Assembly: GCF_036588685.1 (NCBI RefSeq)
Contig: NC_086377.1
Location: 73,290,283 to 73,354,282 of the forward strand
Direction: 5' to 3'
Length of the DNA: 64,000 bases
DNA from: Mytilus trossulus
Lineage: Eukaryota > Mollusca > Bivalvia > Mytilida > Mytilidae
Shown piece after piece: positions 59,001 to 64,000 of this stretch. Made by a program: the position numbers and the translations under genes. Position 1 is the first letter of the stretch, and the number at the start of each line of letters is the position of its first letter. Under the pieces are notes generated by a model. The model saw only the letters and a list, made by a program, of their open reading frames with translations, was not told the origin of the DNA and searched no databases.

Positions 59001-61435
59001 CTGAGTAATCAAATAAAAACAATAGAGACGAGTCCCGTTAGTATAGAAAGTCCCTGGTTGAGGCAAACTTAAGTAAGGAAATGGAAACAAAAAAAATAGC
59101 TATTTACCCATTTTTAAAGGGACATAACTCTAGTATACTAAAAGTGACGCCACACAATTGAAATTTGTTCTAAGTATCTGAGTAAACTGCTTGGTTGTCT
59201 GCTGCCGTACATCACCAATTAAAAAAACAATATTTTCATTCAGAAATCTGTTAAACAATTGTATGCATTTCACAATTATTAACACTACGGATAAAAAAAG
59301 ATTATTTTTTTTACTAATCATATTACATAAAAGGTCTCACCAATACAAATATTAGTATAGGATATTATTAAACAGTCTGTCACGCTCTAATTAAAGGTAG
59401 GTAAACACTTTTTGGATATTTGATCATTTCTACCTGCAGTATATATTCACTACATAATGAAAATACATACACACCTGTGATAAAAGATCTCATAACTTCC
59501 ACCATAAGAAGGGGGTTGATCATTACATTATCTCTCAGTTGGGGCGTATCGAAATAAACAATCTTCCCCAGAGAATGATGAAAATGTAGGAAATCAGTCA
59601 ACTGCTCAGGGGACAGGACAGACACCTCGCTGATAGCATTTAATTCTTTAACTTCAGCCAATGACATTATTTGCTTTCCTTCTGCCACTAGTTCAGCGAT
59701 CTCTAGCTCTAGTGGCACACAAGCATTGGGCATTCTTTCACCCCAGCATGGGTGGTCGAATGTAAGTTCTGAAATTGTTTTCTTTAGAACGTCTATTTCT
59801 GAGTCGGATTGATCTTTGGCATTGACAAATATTAGAGGTCTAAGGACCAGATGATGTTTTCCCTCGTGGTCTTTAAACAATTCCTCAATTCCTCTGTAAA
59901 GCTCTTCACGTCTGGTTGCAATATTCTCCTGTTAAACATAAAAAGTTGAAAAATAATACACTGATACTGCATCGCACACCTGGTGATTTATATGCATCTT
60001 CAATGGTGGAATATTCCAACACGTACTACAATCTCAAATTTTCAAATGACATACATCTTCTCTTATAGGTCAATTTTACACTTTTAACCTAGATCTTATA
60101 CTTTCAAAGATAACAGACTGAAACTGTTATCAGTTGTTAAATCTTACATTCCAAGGGGAATAAAATGAAAAGGGTCTTTTGAAAGAAACACTAGCTATTT
60201 ATATTTGTGTTTGGTAATTCACTTTACCTACCTAGTATAGAAACACAAGTAAACAAATAAGTCACATTTAATAAGTTGGCAATACATCTAAAACAGGTCA
60301 AGAGGGTATTTGCATGAACATATGGATATTGTTATAGTTCAATGTTTTGTTGATAAAAATTATAATTATTTTAAAACAAAGCATGAATCGTCCTAATGCA
60401 TTCCCTGTCCAGATTTTTGATTTCATCAACTCATCAACATTTGTATTACGTTTTGGAATTTCAAATATTTTGGGGACTTACATCACTGAAAATACAGTTA
60501 AGACGTATATCTGGTGCAGTACCACTAAATGCTAAACTTTCACTTTGTCAAAATATATGTTGAAATAAAACTGACTTAAATACAACTTTAACAATCAAAC
60601 TGAGCAATTGTTATAGTCAATAGACAATGCCCGAGAGTGACACGGCAAAGAAAAAACAAATTTTAACATTTAAACTGAGCAATTGTTTAAAGTCAATAGA
60701 CCATGCCCGAGAGTGACACGGCTAAGAAAATTCAAACTTTAACATTTAAACTGAGCAATTGTTTAAATTCAATAGACTATGCCCGAGAGTGACACGGCCA
60801 AGAAAATACAAATTTTAACAATTTAAACTGAGCAATTATTTAAAGTGAAAAGACCATGACCGAGATGACACGGCAAAGAATCTTCATGAACATTTTCTAC
60901 ATTTGAAAATGCCTGTACCAAGTCAGGAATATGACAGTTCTTGTCCTTTCGTTTTTGATGCGTTTTGTTTTTTGATTTTGCCATGTGATTATGGACTTTC
61001 CAATTTGATTTTCCTCTGAGTTCAGTATTTTTGTGATTTTACTTTTGAATATTAATACAAACACAAACCGAATATCATTTTTCTTATCTATAAGTGGTTC
61101 TTCATAAAGTCTACTCTAGTTATAGGCCCTGTAATCTGATCTTAAGTCTATTACCCACAAATCAATTAGGATCTTGTTCTTTCAAAAGTGTAGCTTTACA
61201 CGAAGTTTGGTCAAGTTAAGACATATCGGCATATTATCATTATGAAAGCAGTTTTTACACATTATTCAAGTGTTTCAAATGGAAATGACTACTAGTAACT
61301 ACTATATATCTAACATTAGATCACTCACCGTTGGTACTTTGTCCTTGTGAGTGGCAACAAACAAGATCTTCGGAATGCCTGCATATACAACCTTACAATA
61401 GGTCAGGATGGAATTGACCCAATATTGCAAGAATA
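31674..61435 (-). CDS. Roco-type protein: Roc-COR-Death-Death-CARD-CARD, 5' end outside window
   Basis: Nine minus-strand exons join in one frame: 61,435-61,329, 59,928-59,475, 52,321-51,549, 44,408-44,378, 40,104-39,833, 39,325-39,298, 35,155-34,832, 33,341-33,051 and 32,008-31,674 (stop TAA 31,674-31,676). They total 2,615 nt, giving 871 residues. All introns are GT-AG and every phase agrees. Order: end of the Roc GTPase domain (ATHKDKVP, the G4-type motif), COR (about 37-445), two Death domains (about 456-545 and 556-663), two CARDs (about 664-760 and 761-871). Roco proteins are large signalling GTPases; DAPK1 also joins Roc-COR to a Death domain. The P-loop and any N-terminal repeats lie beyond 61,435 and were not found in the window. 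The role in death or immune signalling is inferred from domains. Confidence 0.85.
33051..33341 (-). CDS. Exon: first CARD, right copy
   Basis: 291 nt, nine fewer than the left copy, still in frame. CARD helices IRDNADKIIQDI, ILDHMMTHLVIS and AYSVFVDGLRIYGYEDIA are conserved, with changes clustered at RRIEQHAGQ and in the C-terminal tail. Confidence 0.9.
34832..35155 (-). CDS. Exon: second Death domain, right copy
   Basis: 324 nt, nearly identical in protein to 5,415-5,738 (Ser instead of Pro at the start). Core VLFTWRKDRSVKP and CLEEVVKNID retained. Confidence 0.9.
35200..36120. repeat. Segment duplicated at 38,265-38,950, first copy
   Basis: Shares with the second copy 'atggtatttactgactcgat', 'aacacaatgggtgcctcgtg', 'tgtccctctggtatct', 'acagaatacacaattattat' and 'gtgaatgacaagaaagc'. 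Same orientation in both copies. The left arm has a single equivalent (about 4,540-5,370). Confidence 0.85.
36399..36885 (-). pseudogene. Reverse-transcriptase C-terminal fragment
   Basis: The minus-strand frame includes FRYIDDVLSLNN (catalytic Y-x-DD box, about 36,855-36,885), then DRIYPIELEIKDITDTV, YLDLNLEID, KLYDKRDDFSFPIVNFPF and KLKSSLRKFYGRHHELVDRYG. Known from many bivalve retroelement proteins; probably Penelope-like or related. Only the part after the catalytic box is present; the 5' side is cut at the border with duplicated arm sequence. Related pieces are at 8,430-9,080 and 56,090-56,200. Confidence 0.7.
37030..38250. repeat. Two tandem units of a dispersed repeat
   Basis: Two blocks of about 535 bp (about 37,200-37,690 and 37,700-38,230) share 'ggcaataactcctaaagg', 'ataataaccaaaaacagcaa' and 'gcggccatcttggttg'. 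Preceded by 'gagcctgtgtcgctcacctt'. Right-arm only. Confidence 0.8.
38265..38950. repeat. Segment duplicated from 35,200-36,120, second copy
   Basis: Direct copy flanking the reverse-transcriptase fragment and the 535-bp units. Together the two copies bracket about 2.1 kb of inserted repeat between the Death-domain exons. Confidence 0.85.
39298..39325 (-). CDS. 28-nt micro-exon between Death domains, right copy
   Basis: Identical to 4,491-4,518. The donor is gtgagt here instead of gtaagt. Supplies the basic linker VRRRKQVKS. Confidence 0.8.
39833..40104 (-). CDS. Exon: first Death-fold domain, right copy
   Basis: 272 nt, same borders as 3,106-3,377. Core ELALRLGMEEIDWRDIG. A Cys replaces Gly before the first core helix (RLSCNCEED). 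Confidence 0.8.
40230..40520. repeat. Degenerate tandem repeat, about five units
   Basis: 'tgtctggctgttttaatat'-like units of roughly 55-70 bp, poorly conserved, upstream of Death exon 1 in the right copy. Confidence 0.5.
41110..41990. mobile_element. Right-arm insertion of composite dispersed repeat
   Basis: Left-arm flanks join at about 2,935. The insertion holds the inverse 'tataggtttctgacac' tail, a 1.5-unit remnant of the 35-bp hairpin minisatellite (41,430-41,490), and 'ctctagaacgttaaaagtga' repeats also found at 58,370 and 59,110. Open frames inside are shadows. Confidence 0.6.
43166..44377. other. Intron sequence with dispersed repeats
   Basis: 43,166-43,450 carries the 'accaggttcaatctaccat' / 'gtcaggaatatgacagttgt' family (also 27,080, 60,900). 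43,540-43,620 has 'gatttacgccagacgtgtg'. The remainder is AT-rich with nothing recognised. Confidence 0.6.
44378..44408 (-). CDS. 31-nt micro-exon linking COR to Death domain
   Basis: Bounded by 'tttcttatag' and 'gtaaat' on the minus strand and encoding EQMQCDPSCP plus one base. It enters in phase 0 and leaves in phase 1, exactly what the neighbours need. It lies outside the duplicated arm, so no partner copy can be checked in this window. Confidence 0.7.
44791..46113. repeat. 34-bp minisatellite, about 39 units
   Basis: Unit tatgtcatttggtctctggt + ggagagctttctac, period 34. Single-base variants (gaa/gga, ttt/tat, agt/ggt) are scattered. Because 34 is not a multiple of three and no forward frame has a stop, all three + frames stay open, giving false proteins up to 288 residues. 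The array continues at 50,555-50,795 after a retrotransposon. Intronic in the Roco gene. Confidence 0.97.
46114..46287 (+). repeat. 5' LTR
   Basis: 174 bp with 7-bp inverted termini, a TATA-like ctatataaag about 22 bases in, and no difference from the 3' LTR. It also contains atgtcatttgg, the same 11 bases as the surrounding minisatellite unit. Confidence 0.95.
46290..46300 (+). other. Primer-binding site
   Basis: tggtagcagag, two bases after the LTR, complements the 3' end of animal initiator methionine tRNA, the usual copia primer. Confidence 0.8.
46368..46943 (+). CDS. gag: Copia gag, 5' part
   Basis: 191 residues from ATG. The helical capsid region is like that of copia Gag (LKSYELYKQELLAWKEIT, IALSLPEDDESKIR, GPNQSIQDYVETFDAKY, LPSEILAFKLLRRA). 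The frame ends at TAG 46,941-46,943 before the zinc knuckle, which is in the +1 frame just downstream. Most likely a one-base indel around 46,910-46,940; programmed frameshifting is the alternative. Confidence 0.85.
   Translation: MDKMSTKIKPPNYNAKLKSYELYKQELLAWKEITDLDKKKQGVVIALSLPEDDESKIREKVFDKISLDDLKEDTGFTTLITFMDKHLAKDDLADSLAKFEDFEDFQRGPNQSIQDYVETFDAKYRKIEKKNMKLPSEILAFKLLRRAKITKEEKMLVLTGMNYENKPTLYDEAKRSLKKFKGEMCDFCLNK
46915..48135 (+). CDS. pol: Copia gag zinc knuckle, protease and integrase N-half
   Basis: Open frame continuing gag in another frame (open upstream to at least 46,855). KLEPAFLAENEEALMAAGY and an RGRG-rich basic stretch lead to the zinc knuckle CSSCGSFRHMMANC (CX2CX4HX4C, about 47,193). 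Protease active site is LDSACSSTVCG (about 47,355). Integrase zinc finger: H-x4-H (LHRQFAHPP, about 47,803) and C-x2-C (CEICKRY). First catalytic Asp in VAMDLKQW. Ends at an in-frame TGA, 48,133-48,135. Confidence 0.85.
   Translation, partial: KCVISASISSIKLEPAFLAENEEALMAAGYSRNRQKLFQYNGKGDFSRGRGNFYRGFNKSQRGGQTNWTKGGSSTVKKSINPKGSDGTLLTCSSCGSFRHMMANCPHSWENMQERVNITEEEEVVMFTGNVREDITRLGIDARNCAVLDSACSSTVCGQLWMRSYVDSLNETDKAKIFKEDGNKVFKFGGGTRLKSIGGYSLPAVIAGKDVTIKTDVVDSDIPLLLSRTAMKKAGVKMDLENDTAEIFGQHISLNLTSSGHYCIPIDKTEEIPVADVCAVRLEELDSKKRYATLLKLHRQFAHPPMKLLIALLKDAGVWKEEYEQELLTIEEQCEICKRYAKTPPRPVVSLPMASQFNEKVAMDLKQWNGRWILLMIDMWSRYTVSVFIDRKKTTGVIEKMMTNWI
48136..48489 (+). CDS. pol: Copia integrase C-half after the stop
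   Basis: Same frame as the previous segment beyond the TGA. Contains LTDNGGEF with the second catalytic Asp and NGLCERVH with the Glu. Ends at TAA 48,487-48,489 shortly after LVFGLNPNL; the usual integrase C-terminal region is much shorter than in related copia elements, suggesting an internal deletion. Confidence 0.8.
   Translation: MFGVMGTILTDNGGEFSSDEMREVASILNVKVYTTAGESPFQNGLCERVHAITDTMLMKLEADYRQVNNQSLLCWANMARNSLQMWNGFSSHQLVFGLNPNLLNNLKENDKNSVQTA
48461..50158 (+). CDS. pol: Copia reverse transcriptase and RNase H
   Basis: 565 residues in a third frame. Reverse-transcriptase blocks: TRWVITTKDNQTKARLVVRG, TTDIKSAFLQG, LKHCLYGLKDGARQFY, and catalytic CHVDDFLHSG (about 49,205). Later SRPDMAFEM and RNase H: LTDAS, AAEAL, YIDNKS and KQLANCMTK. 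The last motif usually reads QLAD, so the final catalytic Asp may be Asn here. Long uninterrupted frame to TAA at 50,156-50,158. Confidence 0.9.
   Translation: MTKIQYKLPNSNTWTKATVLSKAGKTTGKNKHWYNVQDDVDEDKKSVDLDKVEWEKVTGDSDENEIGVNMTKSSFLNDEEIAKQTELSKLHNFDTYEECDDIGQNVLSTRWVITTKDNQTKARLVVRGFEEEFSMQSDSPTVGKGMIKIFLSITASMNWIVKTTDIKSAFLQGKLLDRGVFLKPPKESNSEKGKIWRLKHCLYGLKDGARQFYLSVREELLSLGCKQCNLDPAVFVKHTDQRLSGIICCHVDDFLHSGDENFEEVMRKLRTRFVAGKIEEKTFSYVGFQIHQDKKGIILDHSAYMEKIDNTTIEPSRAAMKQDVINTSEQTLYMKLIGQINWAVQVSRPDMAFEMIDMSTKLKEGTVAHLIRAIKASNRLKEIKSIVSFPKMNKDIKEWKIIVLTDASLGNISNGTGSTESHVIWIVDNDSNSCPISWQANKIKRVVRSTIAAEALSLQDGLESSFYHRRIIEDILGLKHKTIPIEAYIDNKSVVEAVYSTKLVDDKRLRIDIAAIAESLASKEVDNIKWCPGDKQLANCMTKFGASSYELLQVIQTGKMLKDFV
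50206..50357 (+). repeat. Duplicated block before the 3' LTR
   Basis: Two copies 88 bp apart of 'ggggcagaataatcccct' plus 'gatctgagggtagtctaaac' and 'cctgtga.gatcttgtaatt'. The first part is self-complementary (gggg/cccc). Lies between RNase H and the purine tract. Confidence 0.85.
50367..50380 (+). other. Polypurine tract
   Basis: agaaagtagaggga(a), directly before the 3' LTR, the primer for plus-strand synthesis. Confidence 0.75.
50381..50554 (+). repeat. 3' LTR
   Basis: Identical over 174 bp to 46,114-46,287. Confidence 0.95.
50555..50795. repeat. 34-bp minisatellite continued, about 7 units
   Basis: Same unit and phase as 44,791-46,113. The last unit runs into 'cccattggcaatcatacaac', the tail of the dispersed element also present at 27,845-28,005, which identifies the array's origin. 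Confidence 0.95.
50796..51548. other. Intron sequence
   Basis: 50,796-50,990 carries 'ggagggattgtatggtttgt'; 51,355-51,420 has 'gggactttccattccgaatt', a dispersed mussel motif. No exon recognised. Confidence 0.5.
51549..52321 (-). CDS. Exon: second part of COR and linker
   Basis: The 773-nt exon between 'tttttatag' and 'gtatgt'. Recognisable COR-B features are FKEYIFDMLIHLDIV, RLPIENFFVPCML and IIPPALPNRIICACLSMW. The later part has a Cys/His-containing stretch (CLCEHGENIKHNW) of unknown role. The methionine-like start at 52,310 is a TTG inside the exon, not a start. Confidence 0.85.
52322..52959. other. Intron sequence, nothing recognised
   Basis: AT-rich, between the COR exon and the large tandem array. 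Short open frames only. Confidence 0.5.
52960..56090. repeat. Tandem array of about 100-bp units, about 32 copies
   Basis: Each unit has 'gagggacattgaaactcata', 'aactgacatagccatggcta' and 'agacaaatatgatattataa'. Two sub-families: 52,960-54,640 (gcgagatatacc / gggcaaaatac / gggtcgaaatac types in repeating order, higher-order period about 490-595 bp) and 54,640-56,090 (ggggccaaatata type). It is a tandemly amplified version of the dispersed family listed at 4,840-5,090. Minus-strand open frames over it (MSVYEFQCPSG and similar) are not genes. Confidence 0.95.
56091..56200 (-). pseudogene. Reverse-transcriptase tail fragment
   Basis: Resembles 36,410-36,530: 'tttcataacagtcaaccaac', 'ttgtgatggtgtccgtaaaa' and 'ttcaacttcactgtttgga'. 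Only the last residues of the retroelement protein, broken. Confidence 0.55.
56468..57320. repeat. Dispersed element with about 192-bp internal tandem units
   Basis: 'aagcttctgtcc' recurs at about 56,586, 56,784, 56,975 and 57,167, each followed by 'agtttggtaaaaa' and 'actttaaccacagagtg'. It begins 'cgcagaagccagtgtctcg' and ends with a GC-rich 'gacggcgccaccgccgctga' then 'tcgactaaagtcgaaggctc'. No coding capacity. Confidence 0.8.
57657..58020. repeat. 40-bp minisatellite, about nine units
   Basis: Unit cacattgtctcaaaacataa + ttgtgttggtaatcaactca. Units are nearly identical; one t/g and one deleted base. Confidence 0.95.
58190..58451. repeat. Dispersed repeat hosting an insertion
   Basis: 'agtgacactacccaaatttg' and 'taactctaaaacggttcaa' match modules at 41,570-41,720; it resumes at 59,056-59,190 after the inserted element. 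Confidence 0.6.
58452..59055. mobile_element. 604-bp terminal-inverted-repeat element with 9-bp target duplication
   Basis: Ends: agggacttttctttactaac (58,452 on) and the complement of agggactttctatactaacg ending at 59,055, about 30 bp with few mismatches. Flanked on both sides by ggttgaggc (58,443-58,451 and 59,056-59,064). A 9-bp duplication is typical of Mutator-like elements. No transposase frame; non-autonomous. Confidence 0.9.
59475..59928 (-). CDS. Exon: first part of COR domain
   Basis: The 454-nt exon starts after 'gtttaacag' with ENIATRREEL and continues to MVEVMRSFITG. The COR hallmarks are VPLELEIAELVAEGKQI, the LTDFLHFHHSLGKIVYFD segment (family pattern: short loop, then 'LHxxGxIxxF') and NPLLMVEVMRSFIT. 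Ends in phase 1, matching the next exon. Confidence 0.85.
60602..60885. repeat. 76-bp tandem repeat, four units
   Basis: 'ccgagagtgacacggc' at 60,631, 60,707 and 60,783, and a diverged copy at 60,860, each preceded by 'aaactgagcaattgttt'. Lies in the intron between the Roc and COR exons. Confidence 0.9.
60890..61060. repeat. Dispersed 'gtcaggaatatgacagtt' element
   Basis: Matches 43,190-43,340 and 27,100-27,250: 'aatgcctgtaccaagtcagg', then 'ttgattttgccat' and 'tttccaatttgattttcctc'. Confidence 0.65.
61329..61435 (-). CDS. Exon: C-terminal part of Roc domain
   Basis: The acceptor 'attttgtag' and donor 'gtgagt' bound 107 nt. The translation FLQYWVNSILTYCK...AGIPKILFVATHKDKVPT is typical of the Roc beta-strand ending in the base-recognition THKD motif. 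It begins in phase 1, so at least one upstream exon exists. Confidence 0.8.
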
Positions 61436-62050
61436 CTACAAAATAAAATCAAACTCTGTCATAAAAAAGTATTAAAAAGTATATACATTCTGCATTTTTC
61501 ATATTTGTGATACTAAAAAAACTGGATGAATTGCTGATAAATGAGGTTGATTAAGTATCAATACTTTATGAACCTGATTTATTTAAACAGCTGCACAGCT
61601 GCATAATAGTTTTCCTTTTAGTTGGATTCTCTGTCAAAAAGTGACAACTGTTTCAGTGTATATGTTTATTCTATATTGTTGTATTTGTTCTTCAGACTAT
61701 TTCATTAAAACATAGTTAAAGGAACTTAACCATGAAAACTTAACATTGATCAATGATCCATGAAAATGAAAATGGACATGTACACCCTACAATCATTTCA
61801 TATACCAAATATAGTAGACCAATGGCATACAGTATAAAAAAAACAGACCAAAACACAAAACTTTAACTATAACTACTGAACCATGAAAATGAGGTCAAGG
61901 TCAGATCACACCTGCCAATTTGACATGTACACCTTACAATTCTTCCACACACCAAATATACTAGACCATCAAAACTTAACCTTGTTCACTGATCCATAAA
62001 ATGAGGTCGAGGTCAAGTGAAAACTGTCTGACTGACAGGAGGACCTTGCA
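61436..62050. other. Upstream intron, repeats, no exon found
   Basis: 61,730-62,050 has three diverged units with 'ccatgaaaatgaggtcaagg' and 'catgtacaccttacaatt'. Upstream exons of the Roc domain were looked for here and to the window end without success. Confidence 0.5.
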
Positions 62051-63640
62051 AGGTACGCACATACATACAACCGCAGAGGTCGAACCCTGAACAGTTTGTG
62101 CATGTTTGGACACAATATTCAAGCTTGATACTGTCTGAATTTGGATTGTTATCAAATTTTTGACATAATATAGGTTTCTGACACTAAATAAATGTGGTGA
62201 ATTATCTAAAAAAAAATTAAATGGGTTAAAAAATTTGTAATAAATTTCAATTGAAGATCTCTTGCTATTGCACAATACTGTGCAATTCAATATTTCTTGT
62301 TATTGCGCAATACTGTGAAATTGAATATTTCTTGCTTTTGCGCAATACTGTGAAATTGAAGATTTCTTGCTATTGCACAATATTGAGCTATAGGAAATTT
62401 CTTCCTATTGTGCAATACTGTGCAATTGAAGATTTTGTGCTATTGCACAATACTGTGCAATTGAAGATTTCTTGCTTTTGTGCAATACTATGCAATTGAA
62501 GATTTCTTGCTGTTGCGCAATACTGTGCAATTGAAAATTTCGTGCTATTGCACAATACTTAATATAATAATTTACATATCCTGTTTGGTGTGTATCACCT
62601 GCCATATCATTATTATTTTGTTTTATATATATATCAGAAATAACCAACTTAAAATGGAATTTGAAAGAATTGGTTTTTTTTTTATCCCAAACCAAATTTT
62701 TTGAACCCCTTTACTTTGTGGTATAATACCTTGCAGCACAATTTCAGGAAGATCCATACACTTGAACACAAGTTACTGTCTGGAAACTAGAAAAAAACAT
62801 GTTTTTTTGCCCCTTTTTGGCCCCAAATTCCTAAACGTTAAGGGCAATTGCCCCCAAAATCAAACCGAGCCTTCCCTTTGTGATGGAACCTTGTAGTACA
62901 ATTTCAGAAAGATCCATACACGTACACACAAATTATTGTCCTGAAACTAAAAAAATGCATGTTTTTTACCCTTTTTGGCCCCTAATTCTAAAAATGTTTA
63001 GGCAATTACCCCCAATATCAATCCCAGCCTTCCCATTGTGGTATGGTACCTTGCAGTGCAATTTCAGAGAGATCCATACACTTGAACACAAGTTATTCAT
63101 GTTATTGTCTGGAAACTAGAAAAATTCTTATTTTCGGCCCCTTTTTGGCCCTTAATTCCTCAGCATTTCCGGCAATTACCTTAAACTCAATTCCAGCTTT
63201 CCCTTTGTGGAACCTTGTAGTACAATTAGTACAACTAGAAAAATGCTTTTTTTTTGCTTTTTTTTTTGCCCCTTATTCCTAAAATTTGAGGCAATTACCC
63301 CCTGAATCAATCCCAGCCTTCCCTTTGTGATATGGAACCTTTTGGTACAAGTTCAGAGAGATCAATACACTAACACACAAGTTAATGTCTGGAAGTTACA
63401 AAAATGCTTATTTTTGGCCCTTTTTTGGCCCCTGATTCCTTAACTGCTGGTACCATAACCCCCAAAATCCATCCCAACCTTCCTTTTGTGATATTGAACT
63501 GTAAAGTAACATTTCATAGAGATTCATTTACTTAAACTAAAGTTGATGTGCGAAAACCAAAGTGTCTTAGGATGATGACATTGAAGCAAACGTCATACCA
63601 ATATACGACCGCAAAAAATTGTTGTGGTGGTATAAAAATA
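62050..63640 (-). repeat. Composite dispersed repeat, inverse orientation
   Basis: Modules as at 757-2,505 but reversed: 'caaccgcagaggtcgaaccc', 'gatactgtctgaatttggat', the 35-bp hairpin minisatellite, then about five 130-160 bp units ('atttcagagagatccataca', 'aattaccc'), ending near 'atacgaccgcaaaaaattg' (63,602). Confidence 0.75.
62245..62570. repeat. 35-bp hairpin minisatellite, about nine units
   Basis: Unit ttgaagatttcttgctattg + cacaatactgtgcaa, the inverse of 1,734-1,945. Includes ttgcacaatactgtgcaa, self-complementary around a 4-base loop. Open frames on both strands are artefacts. Confidence 0.92.
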
Positions 63641-64000
63641 TGATGTTGTCTGTCAATAAGTGCAACACTCTGTTCATGCTTATGATAAAATCATCAGCTC
63701 CTTTTTTGTGAAAATTCACTCATTCAAAATCTAAAGAAATTTTCAGGAAAGCGCTTTATCACAATATATAATGATGTCATTCTATTGTTCTGACGACTGA
63801 TTTGAAAATGTTCAGTTGTTTGCTCATGCTCTAACTTCCTAAAAGAGTTGGCCATTCAATTTGAGTCAAATTTAACTGATCATTTTTGTGTATACAAAAC
63901 ACTTTCCAACATACAAAAAATAAAACCTGGTATCTTTGATAAATATTATTGTATAACCTCATATCAATGTTTCAAAATGTGAGACATATTGAGGTTAATA
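63641..64000. other. Nothing recognised
   Basis: AT-rich, no exon or clear repeat boundary. Confidence 0.4.

Overview
This window is eukaryotic nuclear DNA and almost certainly from a marine bivalve, most likely a mussel (Mytilus or a close relative). It is AT-rich with short exons in long introns, and GT-AG junctions that agree in phase. It is dense in dispersed elements I know from mussel genomes: the 'gacattcaaactcataaactgacatcgccatggc' family (split here as gacattcaaactcataaa / ctgacatcgccatggc), the 'ggtctcttgtggacagttgtctc' family, and the 'cgaccgcagaggtcgaaccctg' family. No prokaryotic signal was seen.

The main structure is a large inverted duplication. The left arm (about 1-23,127, probably running off the left edge) is the reverse complement of the right arm (about 25,312-43,165), around a 2.2 kb unique spacer. 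Each arm carries the same 3' gene portion: exons for two Death domains and two CARDs, intact in both, on + in the left arm (3,106-9,559) and on - in the right arm (40,104-31,674). The right copy extends outward beyond the duplication into further minus-strand exons at 44.4, 51.5-52.3, 59.5-59.9 and 61.3-61.4 kb. All join in phase and encode the end of a Roc GTPase domain and a COR region. The right gene is therefore a Roco-type protein with a Roc-COR-Death-Death-CARD-CARD order, 871 residues of which lie in the window. This layout suggests a cell-death or innate-immune signalling NTPase. The two copies are tail to tail; the 5' part of the left copy is outside the window.

The arms act as natural empty sites for each other. 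The left arm carries an 8.0 kb PIF/Harbinger transposon (12,621-20,629) with a complete five-exon HARBI1-like transposase and a divergently oriented Myb/SANT-like partner gene; the right arm has the uninterrupted site. Several smaller insertions and tandem expansions are also confined to one arm.

Right of the duplication (43-64 kb), the introns of the Roco gene are filled with repeats. These are a 34-bp minisatellite of about 46 units interrupted by a Ty1/copia retrotransposon with identical 174-bp LTRs but a broken coding region, a 3.1 kb array of about 100-bp units with higher-order structure, a 192-bp array, 40-bp and 76-bp minisatellites, and a 604-bp terminal-inverted-repeat element with a perfect 9-bp target duplication. 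Most remaining sequence is dispersed repeat or featureless AT-rich DNA. No tRNA, rRNA or CRISPR was found. All domain calls are from reading the translations; no database search was run.
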